This document shows, one piece after another, positions 1 through 6,830 of a DNA stretch of 8,015 nt. Each line of letters opens with the position of its first letter. The stretch's first letter is position 1. The stretch lies in NCBI GenBank assembly GCA_003512365.1, contig DORI01000010.1, positions 1,151-9,165 on the forward strand, in the 5' to 3' direction. A model generated the notes under the pieces. That model was not told the origin of the DNA. It saw only the letters and a program-made list of their open reading frames with translations, and searched no databases. The stretch comes from Crocinitomicaceae bacterium (GTDB lineage Bacteria > Bacteroidota > Bacteroidia > Flavobacteriales_D > Crocinitomicaceae). Position numbers and translations under genes: made by a program.

Positions 1-483
1 TCCAATGTGGCGAGCTAATTCCGTCATAAATGATTGACAAAATTTCATAACTTCATTATCTGATTTTCCTTTTGGATCAAAATCAGAACCACCTTTTCCT
101 CCACCCATAGGTAGAGTAGTAAGTGAGTTTTTAAAAATTTGCTCAAACCCTAAAAATTTCAGAATCGATAAATTCACTGAAGGATGGAAACGAAGACCTC
201 CTTTGTAAGGTCCTATTGCTGAATTAAATTCCACTCTGTAACCTCTGTTTACTTGAATATTTCCTTGATCATCCAACCATGGTACTCTAAAAATAATTGT
301 TCGTTCAGGTTCAACAATTCGATCAAGAATTTTCGAGGTTTTATATTTCGTATTTTCCTCAATAAAAGGAATTACTGTTTCCGCTACCTCTTGAACTGCC
401 TGTAAGAATTCAGGTTCATGACCGTTTTTTTCTTTAACTCGAGACATGAACGCTTCAATCTCTGCATGAAATTTATTCGACAT
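1..483 (-). CDS. gdhA: NADP-type glutamate dehydrogenase, N-terminal part (3' end beyond left edge)
   Basis: This enzyme catalyses reductive amination of 2-oxoglutarate with ammonium to glutamate in the cytoplasm, linking nitrogen assimilation to the TCA cycle. The 161 visible codons translate without interruption and match the N-terminal substrate domain of hexameric bacterial GDH closely along their whole length, in the style of E. coli GdhA. Recognisable blocks are LDRIVEPER (53-61), NSAIGPYKGGLRFHPSVN (87-104), FEQIFKNSLTTLPMGGGKGG (113-132) and SDFDPKGKSD (133-142). Lys94, Lys118 and Lys130 sit where the family has its substrate-binding and catalytic lysines. The coenzyme-binding domain lies outside the window, so the NADP preference is inferred from similarity to the E. 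coli type. The ATG at 481-483 gives the normal family N-terminus. It is preceded by an A-rich stretch without a Shine-Dalgarno sequence. The gene is transcribed divergently from the T9SS gene. Confidence 0.96.
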   Translation of the reverse strand, partial: MSNKFHAEIEAFMSRVKEKNGHEPEFLQAVQEVAETVIPFIEENTKYKTSKILDRIVEPERTIIFRVPWLDDQGNIQVNRGYRVEFNSAIGPYKGGLRFHPSVNLSILKFLGFEQIFKNSLTTLPMGGGKGGSDFDPKGKSDNEVMKFCQSFMTELARHIG

Positions 484-510
484 ATTTTGTTTATTTTTGG
501 TTAACAGGGG

Positions 511-540
511 CAAATTTAATTAAGTTTTCTCAAGTGACAT
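511..540 (-). promoter_or_regulatory. Candidate Bacteroidota-type promoter of gdhA
   Basis: Read on the minus strand, 518-511 is TAAATTTG, an exact match to the -7 element TAnnTTTG recognised by the primary sigma factor of Bacteroidota. The -33 element would be ATG at 540-538, one base from the TTG consensus, with a 19-base spacer that is within the usual range. Transcription would start near 505, leaving a leader of roughly 20 bases before the gdhA start. The weak -33 element and the AT-rich background keep this a candidate. Confidence 0.45.
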
Positions 541-573
541 TAATAAAGTAAAAAACTTGTAAATTCAAGTCAA

Positions 574-589
574 TATTCTTAATTGAATA
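574..589. repeat. Short inverted repeat in the divergent intergenic region
   Basis: TATTC (574-578) and GAATA (585-589) form a perfect 5-base inverted repeat around a 6-base centre, TTAATT. It lies between the candidate promoters of gdhA and the T9SS gene, where an operator for a dimeric regulator could sit. In sequence this AT-rich a repeat of this size can easily occur by chance. It is recorded as a possible site only. Confidence 0.2.
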
Positions 590-622
590 ATTTAAACTGA
601 CACCTAGGCAACTTTTTATTTT

Positions 623-630
623 TATATTCG
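623..630 (+). promoter_or_regulatory. Weak candidate -7 element for the T9SS gene cluster
   Basis: TATATTCG differs from the Bacteroidota -7 consensus TAnnTTTG at one position and ends 19 bases before the ATG at 650, which suits a short leader. No TTG is found 19-23 bases upstream. The assignment therefore rests on the -7 element and its position alone. Confidence 0.25.
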
Positions 631-649
631 TCTTTACTGCAAACCTAAA

Positions 650-3394
650 ATGTACATGAAAAACAATATTTGGCTTTTCTTTTTTTGTCTTATAATCAGT
701 AATTCAAATTTCTATTCCCAAAATAACTTATGTCTAGGCGACGACGCCACCATATGTTCAGGGGAATCGGTTTCAATCACAAATTGTAATTCAGGTTCAA
801 ATCCGAGTTCCTCAGCCGGGTTATATTTAGACAACCCAACTAACATATCCTTAACGGATGATGTTTGGTCAGGTGCTGTAAACATAGGCTTCAATTTTAG
901 TTTTTACGGACAAACGTATAATCAATGTGTAGTAGGATCTAATGGTTTGATTACTTTTAACACAGCCCAAGCAAATTCTTATTGCCCATGGTCGTTTGCA
1001 GGCGCTGGGCCACTTCCAAACTTCACAGTAACTGGAGCGAGTAATTCAGCAATGCTAACTTATCAAGATATTAATCCATCTTTAGGTGGTCAAATACAAT
1101 ATCAAACTATAGGCACTTCCCCAAATAGAAAATTCGTTGTGCTATATAAGGATATTTACATGTTTAGTTGTACATCTCAGTGTAATTACATGGCAATAAT
1201 ACTATTTGAATCCTCTAATATTGTTGAATATCACATTGGAAATAAACCTGTATGTGATACGTGGAACGGTGGATTAGCAATTCAAGGAACAGAAAATACT
1301 AACATGAGTATTGCTCACACTACTCCTGGTAGAAATATGACAATATGGGGAGCTAATCAAGACGGACGGAGATATACGCCAACATCTCCATTGAATACGA
1401 ACGCATACAACATAACACAAATTCCTTACTTAATGGTAAATAGTCCAGGAAGTAACTTTGTTTGGAATGCTTGCGATATTAACGGAACAATTTTGGCAAC
1501 ATTTCCATATAATAACGGTGTGTTAACACTTCCCTCTTTAAATCCTAATTATACTATTCCTCCTGGTACAACAGGATATTTTCTTTCTGGCGCCGCATGC
1601 GGAACTAGTATCGGTTCAATAACAAATGATACTACATGGATTACAGTTGCCAATCCTACCTTGACGGCAAGTTCAACACCTGACATATGTTCTCAAAGTT
1701 TGGGGTCTGTTACAGCAATACCTGGATCAAATTCACCTGCCCCTTACACTTTTAGTTGGCCATCTCTTGCTTCTTCATCTCAAACAGTTACTAACGTTGC
1801 CGGTGGTACTTACACAGTTTACATGACTGATGGAAATGGATGTACTGCGAATACTAACATTGTTGTCGGCGATACGCCTGCAAATTTTACCGGAACAATT
1901 ATCCCAGTTTCTTGTCCTGGGGGAAGTGATGGAGCTGCAACTGCTACAATGACACCTCCGCTTGGTAATTTGACATATCAATGGGACGATCCACTTAACC
2001 AAACAACACAAACAATTACTAATTTAACTGCAGGAACATATGTTTGTACAATAACTTCTAGTATTGGATGCTCAGGACAAGTAACAATAAACGTAACTGA
2101 AATCCCACCCTTACTTCTTGCTATTGCAGATCAAACTGATGTCACTTGTAATAGCGGAGAAGACGGCACAGCAACAATTTCTGTTACACAAGGAACCCCA
2201 CCTTATAACTATAATTGGGACATATCATCTTCCAATTCAGCCATTGCTACAGATTTGAATGCAAACATTCATATACTAACAGTTACGGATAATTTGGGGT
2301 GTATTTCATCTATTTCAGTTACAATTGATGAGCCTCAACCTCTATCGTTAACTTTTGTCACACCCGACTCAATGATTTGTCCTGAGGCAACTATTTCACT
2401 TATCGCACAAGGAACTGGTGGTTCTTCTCCGTATATATTTACTTGGAGTGAGAATGGTCAACAAATAGGAGTTGGATCGTCATTCCCAGTAAATCCAATA
2501 AGTACAAATACCCAATACTGCGTTGTTTTGTCAGAGCAATGTGGATCGCCGACAACACAAGAATGTTTAACCATAACTTTTCCTACCCCAATTATTCCCA
2601 ACGCTGTTCCCGATAAGCCAAAAGACTGTGTGCCAGGTGAGTTTCTATTTACTAATACTTCTACAAATCCAACTGAAATTGCTACTTCTCAATTCATTTT
2701 TACGAATGGAGAAAGTTTTGTCATGAATGGGACAGAATCGTTATTTAATGATTTTCCTAATGTTGGTGTATTTTCTCTCGACCTTATTGTAACCTCATAT
2801 TATGGATGTGTTTACTCGAATACTATAAATAATATTATTGAGGTAACACCATTACCTACTGCGGATTTTACAGTATCAAAAAATCCTGCAACTTGGTTTG
2901 AAACTACAATACAGACTTCTGACATTTCACAAGGAAATATTGCGATTTGGAATTGGTCAAGTCCAGGATCAACATCTTTAATTAATACTGGATCTAGCGC
3001 CATTATTTCATACCCTGAAGGCGTTACGGGTAGTTATCCAATTACTTTATCTGTTACCACAAATGAAGGATGTTCGGATTCTATTATGCTCGAAATTGAA
3101 ATTGTTCCTGACGTTATAGTCTATGCACCTAACACTTTTACTCCCGATGATGATGAGCATAATCAAAATTGGACTTTAATTATCGATGGAATTGATTTTG
3201 AAAATTTCCATTTGGAAATTTTCAACAGATGGGGAGAGAAAATTTGGGAATCTTTTGACGCAAGTGTTGCATGGGACGGAACCTACAATAAAATAGGGGT
3301 TCCAAATGGCACCTATAACTGGAAGGTATCCTATAAAATGAAAGACAACGATAATAAAGATTTCAAAACAGGATTTGTGAATGTCCTAAGATAA
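650..3394 (+). CDS. Secreted T9SS type B cargo protein with SprB-like repeats and gliding-motility C-terminal domain
   Basis: This is a predicted 914-residue exported, cell-surface or released protein. Residues 1-24 form a signal peptide with a hydrophobic core (IWLFFFCLII) and likely cleavage after FYSQ. Residues 60-245 form a globular beta-rich domain containing FSFYGQTYNQCVVGSNGLITF, a pattern common at the N-terminus of large Bacteroidota adhesins. Three SprB-like repeats follow at about 338-565. Next come an Ig-like segment (566-645) and two PKD-like segments (about 650-735 and 738-820). Residues 824-914, starting VYAPNTFTPDDD and containing FNRWGEKIWES, WDGTYN and VPNGTYNWKVSYK, match the gliding-motility-associated (CHU_C, T9SS type B) sorting domain. 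That domain directs export through the type IX secretion system across the outer membrane. No catalytic domain is visible, so adhesion or a structural role is inferred. ATG at 656 (MKNN) is an alternative start; 650 was kept because A-rich sequence directly precedes it. No PorP/SprF gene is adjacent. Confidence 0.9.
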   Translation: MYMKNNIWLFFFCLIISNSNFYSQNNLCLGDDATICSGESVSITNCNSGSNPSSSAGLYLDNPTNISLTDDVWSGAVNIGFNFSFYGQTYNQCVVGSNGLITFNTAQANSYCPWSFAGAGPLPNFTVTGASNSAMLTYQDINPSLGGQIQYQTIGTSPNRKFVVLYKDIYMFSCTSQCNYMAIILFESSNIVEYHIGNKPVCDTWNGGLAIQGTENTNMSIAHTTPGRNMTIWGANQDGRRYTPTSPLNTNAYNITQIPYLMVNSPGSNFVWNACDINGTILATFPYNNGVLTLPSLNPNYTIPPGTTGYFLSGAACGTSIGSITNDTTWITVANPTLTASSTPDICSQSLGSVTAIPGSNSPAPYTFSWPSLASSSQTVTNVAGGTYTVYMTDGNGCTANTNIVVGDTPANFTGTIIPVSCPGGSDGAATATMTPPLGNLTYQWDDPLNQTTQTITNLTAGTYVCTITSSIGCSGQVTINVTEIPPLLLAIADQTDVTCNSGEDGTATISVTQGTPPYNYNWDISSSNSAIATDLNANIHILTVTDNLGCISSISVTIDEPQPLSLTFVTPDSMICPEATISLIAQGTGGSSPYIFTWSENGQQIGVGSSFPVNPISTNTQYCVVLSEQCGSPTTQECLTITFPTPIIPNAVPDKPKDCVPGEFLFTNTSTNPTEIATSQFIFTNGESFVMNGTESLFNDFPNVGVFSLDLIVTSYYGCVYSNTINNIIEVTPLPTADFTVSKNPATWFETTIQTSDISQGNIAIWNWSSPGSTSLINTGSSAIISYPEGVTGSYPITLSVTTNEGCSDSIMLEIEIVPDVIVYAPNTFTPDDDEHNQNWTLIIDGIDFENFHLEIFNRWGEKIWESFDASVAWDGTYNKIGVPNGTYNWKVSYKMKDNDNKDFKTGFVNVLR
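1661..2344 (+). repeat. Three SprB-like protein repeats within the T9SS cargo gene
   Basis: The encoded residues 338-565 hold three units of about 75 residues. Each has an early Cys, a central PYxxxW or LTYQW core, an AGTY-like turn and a closing GC motif. The units begin near DICSQSLGS, PVSCPGGSDGAA and DVTCNSGEDGTA. Their ends are marked by DGNGCTAN, SSIGCSGQ and DNLGCISS. The second and third have the Cys-x-G-x-DG signature of SprB repeats, while the first is degenerate. The repeats are divergent at DNA level, so recent tandem duplication is not indicated. Confidence 0.75.
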
Positions 3395-3399
3395 AAACT

Positions 3400-4137
3400 A
3401 TGAAGAAAGCTATTGTATTTTTTGGACTAATTTCTTTTTTAAATTCTTGTGATGTGTTAAATGAAGCATCAAATTTGGTGAATAATTCAACTAATTCATC
3501 CAATAATAAGCCTTCACTTACAAACGATGAAGTTATTGCAGGATTAAGAGAAGCCTTACAATTGGGAATTAAAAATTCGGTTTCACTTACTTCTGTTACA
3601 GATGGTTTTCTAAAAAATAACGAGATTCGCTTGCCTTTTCCTCCAGACGCACAAAAAGTTCGAGATAAAGCACTCGAATGGAAACTGGATGGACAAGTAG
3701 AAAAATTTGAGACAACTTTAAATAGGGCGGCTGAAGAGGCATCAAAAGAAGCGCTTCCCATTTTTGCAGATGCTATAAAAAACATGTCTATGCAAGATGG
3801 ATTTGCTATTTTGAACGGTGGCGACGGAGCTGCGACAAAATTCTTAAAAGATAACACATCATCGAAACTAATAGCGGCTTTTTCGCCAAAAGTAAAAGAG
3901 GCAACCTCTAAAGTTAAATTAACAGAGTATTGGAATCCAATCATAACGAAGTATAATAATGCCATGACATTAACAGGTGGGCAAAAGTTAAACCCTGATT
4001 TAGATGCGTACATTACTCAAAAAGCAATTGATGGACTTTTTTTAATGGTATCCAAAGAGGAGAATAAAATACGTAAAGATCCCGCAGCCCAAGTTACAGC
4101 ATTGCTTTCAAAAGTTTTCGGAAGTTTGTTGAAATAA
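3400..4137 (+). CDS. DUF4197 family lipoprotein
   Basis: This 245-residue protein has a lipoprotein signal, MKKAIVFFGLISFLNSC, with the lipobox LNSC and Cys17 as the predicted lipidated residue. A low-complexity Asn/Ser linker (about 24-37) leads into a mostly alpha-helical domain that I recognise as DUF4197. Typical blocks are VIAGLREALQLGIKNSV, DGFLKNNEIRLPFP, LNRAAEEASKEALPIFADAIKNMS, FAILNGGDGAATKFL and a C-terminal WNPIITKYN. The family occurs in Bacteroidota and Proteobacteria as periplasmic or outer-membrane-associated proteins, and I know of no established function. Asp18 follows the lipidated Cys; in Bacteroidota this does not by itself imply inner-membrane retention. The start lies 5 bases after the T9SS gene stop and the next gene begins 4 bases downstream, so co-transcription is likely. 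Confidence 0.88.
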   Translation: MKKAIVFFGLISFLNSCDVLNEASNLVNNSTNSSNNKPSLTNDEVIAGLREALQLGIKNSVSLTSVTDGFLKNNEIRLPFPPDAQKVRDKALEWKLDGQVEKFETTLNRAAEEASKEALPIFADAIKNMSMQDGFAILNGGDGAATKFLKDNTSSKLIAAFSPKVKEATSKVKLTEYWNPIITKYNNAMTLTGGQKLNPDLDAYITQKAIDGLFLMVSKEENKIRKDPAAQVTALLSKVFGSLLK

Positions 4138-4141
4138 CAAT

Positions 4142-5023
4142 ATGCGTTTCTTCCCTGCTACTGATTTAGTTCTCGATAAAAGTAATAGAGTTTATCATTT
4201 AGGACTACATCGAGAAAATATTTCAGAAAAAATAATAATCGTCGGAGATCAAGACCGTGTCAGTCAAGTTTCATCTTTCTTCGATTATATCGAGCACCAA
4301 TCTCAACATAGAGAGTTTGTCTGTCACACTGGTCACTACAAAGGACATCGCATCACCGCACTTTCAACAGGAATAGGCACGGATAATATTGATATTGTCA
4401 TTAACGAGTTAGATGCTTTGGTTAACATAGATTTGAATTCTCGAATCGAATTAGAACAAAAAACGAGACTAAGTATTATTCGTATTGGAACCTGTGGCAT
4501 TCTCCAACCGGATATACCTGTTCATTCTTTTATTTTATCAAGCCATGCTATTGGATTTGATAACGTTGCATACTTTTATGATATTGCGTTTAATGAGTCA
4601 GATATCTCTTTAAAAAATCAATTTTTATCACACATCAACATCCCTAATCAAATTGAACCATATGCGATTCAATCATCAGAGAAATTACATAATTTATTAA
4701 TTTCAAATAACATTAATTCCGGAATAACCATTACAAGCTCAGGGTTCTACGGTCCTCAAGGTCGCTCCTTAAGACTTAAAACTCATACGGAAAATTTACA
4801 TTTACCTTTGGGTAGTTTTAATTGGAATGGCACAAAAATTCTAAATTTTGAAATGGAAAGCTCTACTCTCTTTGCTCTCGGTGATGCGTTAGGACATGAA
4901 ACATGTACCATTTGCTTAGGTGTTGCCAACCGACCTAATTTCGAGTTCTCTAAAGGTTATACTGAAAAAATGAATGAATTAATCGCCTACACCCTTGATA
5001 AAATTATTTTAGTTGACTCTTAA
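4142..5023 (+). CDS. Nucleoside phosphorylase, uridine-phosphorylase-like
   Basis: This 293-residue cytoplasmic enzyme belongs to the PNP/UDP phosphorylase family. It is predicted to cleave a nucleoside with phosphate to base plus ribose-1-phosphate, for pyrimidine salvage. The phosphate-site residues are in place: GDQDRV (35-40, Arg39), HREF (Arg57) and RIGTCG (114-119, Arg114, Thr117). STGIGTDN (75-82) replaces the usual STGxGGPS loop. The ribose-binding block FEMESS (236-241) retains Glu237, Met238 and Glu239. GFYGPQGR (201-208) keeps Gln206 and Arg208, equivalent to the uracil-recognising Gln and Arg of E. coli uridine phosphorylase. This favours uridine over purine nucleosides, though the exact substrate is inferred. 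Compared with E. coli there are about 14 extra residues between the STG and RIG blocks (about 93-110). The protein is longer than the roughly 250 residues of typical uridine phosphorylases. Its 3' end overlaps the convergent thioredoxin gene. Confidence 0.88.
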   Translation: MRFFPATDLVLDKSNRVYHLGLHRENISEKIIIVGDQDRVSQVSSFFDYIEHQSQHREFVCHTGHYKGHRITALSTGIGTDNIDIVINELDALVNIDLNSRIELEQKTRLSIIRIGTCGILQPDIPVHSFILSSHAIGFDNVAYFYDIAFNESDISLKNQFLSHINIPNQIEPYAIQSSEKLHNLLISNNINSGITITSSGFYGPQGRSLRLKTHTENLHLPLGSFNWNGTKILNFEMESSTLFALGDALGHETCTICLGVANRPNFEFSKGYTEKMNELIAYTLDKIILVDS

Positions 5024-5522
5024 TTAACTCTGTTAATTTTTCACCTCTTAAATCAACACCATTCTCTATCACTTCTCCTTTACCATTGATTAGGTACACA
5101 TGGGGAATTGAATTTACCCGATATTGTGATGAAATTTTCCCATCAGCATCCAAAATGTGTCCCGGCCAACTCAATTCAAAATAATCGATTGCCGATTTCC
5201 ATTGCGCCTCATCTCGATCAAGAGAAACACTAATGATTTCTAGCCCTTCAGCATCTTTGAACCGACTGTTATTGTAGGTATTATAAATTTCTTTCAGCTG
5301 TGGAATTTCTTCCTTACACGGACCGCACCAAGAAGCCCAAAAGTCTAATAAGACTAACTTACCCTTGTAACTATCAAGAGAAATTGCTTTTTGTTGATGA
5401 TTGATTCCTTCAAAAATCGGGGCCTTTTCGCCTTGTGGTATTCCAGGTGAATAATTTCTCCACATGAGAATACCAATTAAAATTAATAAGCCAATTAATG
5501 AAAACAGAATTAATCTTTTCAT
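5004..5522 (-). CDS. Membrane-anchored TlpA/ResA-like thioredoxin-fold protein
   Basis: This 172-residue protein has an uncleaved-looking N-terminal membrane segment (about 4-20, LILFSLIGLLILIGILM). A periplasmic thioredoxin-like domain of the TlpA/AhpC-TSA class follows. The core is LVLLDFWASWCGPCKEEIPQL, with the redox-active CxxC at Cys66 and Cys69 and the cis-proline loop at SIPH (Pro140). The insertion between the first beta-alpha unit and the later strands (EIISVSLDRDEAQWKSAIDYFELSWP) is typical of TlpA and ResA proteins. Such proteins reduce or exchange disulfides of exported proteins, for example in cytochrome c maturation; the partner here is not evident. Its ATG overlaps the murA stop as TAATG with no Shine-Dalgarno sequence, so translation probably depends on murA. 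It is the last gene of the operon, and its 3' end overlaps the phosphorylase gene by 20 bases. Confidence 0.92.
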   Translation of the reverse strand: MKRLILFSLIGLLILIGILMWRNYSPGIPQGEKAPIFEGINHQQKAISLDSYKGKLVLLDFWASWCGPCKEEIPQLKEIYNTYNNSRFKDAEGLEIISVSLDRDEAQWKSAIDYFELSWPGHILDADGKISSQYRVNSIPHVYLINGKGEVIENGVDLRGEKLTELIKSQLK

Positions 5523-6829
5523 TAACCGATTCGTCGGATGTCAGCACCAATATTGTTTAACCTAATTTCAATGTCTTGATAACCCCGATCTATTTGCTCT
5601 ATATTATGAATCGTACTTTTTCCGTTGGCAGATAAAGCCGCTATTAAAAGGGACACACCAGCTCGAATATCTGGACTTGTCATACTTATACCACGTAGAC
5701 TATGTTCTCTATTCATTCCAATCACTGTTGCTCTATGCGGATCACATAGGATTATTTGAGCGCCCATGTCAATGAGTTTATCCACAAAAAACAACCTAGA
5801 TTCAAACATTTTTTGATGGATTAACACAGACCCTTTGGCTTGCGTTGCTACAACTAGAATGATAGACAATAAGTCGGGTGTAAATCCTGGCCATGGCGCA
5901 TCATATATGGTTAAAATAGAACCGTCTATAAATGTGTCAATTTCGTATTTTTCTTGAGCAGGAATGTATATATCGTCTCCTCTTCTTTCCAATTTTATTC
6001 CCATTCTTCTAAAAACATTTGGAATTATTCCTAAATTATCCCAACTTACATCTTTAATAGTAATTTCAGACTGAGTCATAGCCGCCAAACCAATAAAACT
6101 ACCAATTTCTATCATATCAGGTAATATTCGATGGTAGCATCCTTTTAGAGATTTTACTCCTTCAATATGCAACAAGTTTGAACCGATTCCCTCGATTTTG
6201 GCGCCCATTGAGTTAAGCATCTTACAAAGCTGTTGAATATAAGGTTCACAAGCGGCATTGTAGAAGGTAGTTTTACCCTCCGCCATAACCGCAGCCATTA
6301 GTATATTCGCAGTACCTGTAACCGAAGCTTCATCTAAATGTATAAATGTACCCTTTAGTTTTTTACCTTCAACAGAATAAAAATGTTCTCCAGCGTCATA
6401 ATTGAATTTAGCACCTAATATTGTAAAGCCTTCAAAATGAGTATCTAATCGTCTTCTTCCTATTTTGTCGCCACCTGGTTTAGGTATAAAACCTTTTCCA
6501 AACCTTGCCAATAATGGACCAACAATCATAATCGATCCGCGCAAGGACGAAGCTCTTTTTTTAAAGTCTTCGGTTTCTAGGTATTTTAAATCAATGTCCT
6601 TTGCTTGAAAAATATACGTTCCCTTTTCAACCTTTTCGACTTTTACACCCATGGTTTGTAATAGCGAAATAAGTTTATTCACATCCACAATGTCCGGGAT
6701 ATTGGATATTGTTACTTTTTCTTCTGTTAAAAGTGGAGCACAGAGTACTTGCAATGCTTCATTTTTAGCGCCTTGTGGTATTAATTCTCCTTTCAGAGGT
6801 TTTCCACCATAAATTTCAAAAGATGCCAT
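5522..6829 (-). CDS. murA: UDP-N-acetylglucosamine 1-carboxyvinyltransferase with Asp at the fosfomycin-target position
   Basis: MurA transfers enolpyruvate from PEP to UDP-GlcNAc, the first committed step of peptidoglycan synthesis in the cytoplasm. The 435 residues cover the whole enzyme (E. coli MurA has 419). Key sites are visible: GAKNEAL with Lys22 and Asn23, RGSIMIVGPLLARFG (97-111), the flexible loop PKPGGDKIGRRRLDTHFEG (116-134), GFTPDLLS with the conserved Asp319, and DIRAGVSLL with Arg389. The loop residue equal to Cys115 of E. coli, the residue alkylated by fosfomycin, is Asp121 (codon GAC at 6469-6467). The same replacement occurs naturally in Mycobacterium tuberculosis and Chlamydia, where MurA stays active but is insensitive to fosfomycin. 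EPSP synthase, the related fold, is excluded by the MurA-specific loop. The start follows the DUF4290 stop by one base (TAAGATG), and the stop overlaps the thioredoxin start. Confidence 0.96.
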   Translation of the reverse strand: MASFEIYGGKPLKGELIPQGAKNEALQVLCAPLLTEEKVTISNIPDIVDVNKLISLLQTMGVKVEKVEKGTYIFQAKDIDLKYLETEDFKKRASSLRGSIMIVGPLLARFGKGFIPKPGGDKIGRRRLDTHFEGFTILGAKFNYDAGEHFYSVEGKKLKGTFIHLDEASVTGTANILMAAVMAEGKTTFYNAACEPYIQQLCKMLNSMGAKIEGIGSNLLHIEGVKSLKGCYHRILPDMIEIGSFIGLAAMTQSEITIKDVSWDNLGIIPNVFRRMGIKLERRGDDIYIPAQEKYEIDTFIDGSILTIYDAPWPGFTPDLLSIILVVATQAKGSVLIHQKMFESRLFFVDKLIDMGAQIILCDPHRATVIGMNREHSLRGISMTSPDIRAGVSLLIAALSANGKSTIHNIEQIDRGYQDIEIRLNNIGADIRRIG

Positions 6830-6830
6830 C

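Noticed and set aside
712..894. A 60-codon minus-strand open frame
   Set aside because: It is antisense to the N-terminus of the T9SS protein and has no recognisable features.
1775..2011. A Cys/Ser-rich 78-codon minus-strand open frame
   Set aside because: It is antisense to the SprB-like repeats, and its composition mirrors the Thr/Asn-rich codons of the real gene.
2812..3003. A 63-codon minus-strand open frame with a hydrophobic C-terminal end
   Set aside because: It is antisense to the PKD-like part of the T9SS gene, and nothing supports its translation.
3363..4013. A 216-codon open frame on the minus strand
   Set aside because: It lies antisense to the DUF4197 lipoprotein gene, resembles no family I recognise, and the plus-strand gene has a clear lipobox and family match.
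5020..5040. AT-rich palindrome TTAATTAA plus a following T run, considered as a terminator
   Set aside because: It lies in the thioredoxin coding region and has no GC pairs to form a stable stem.
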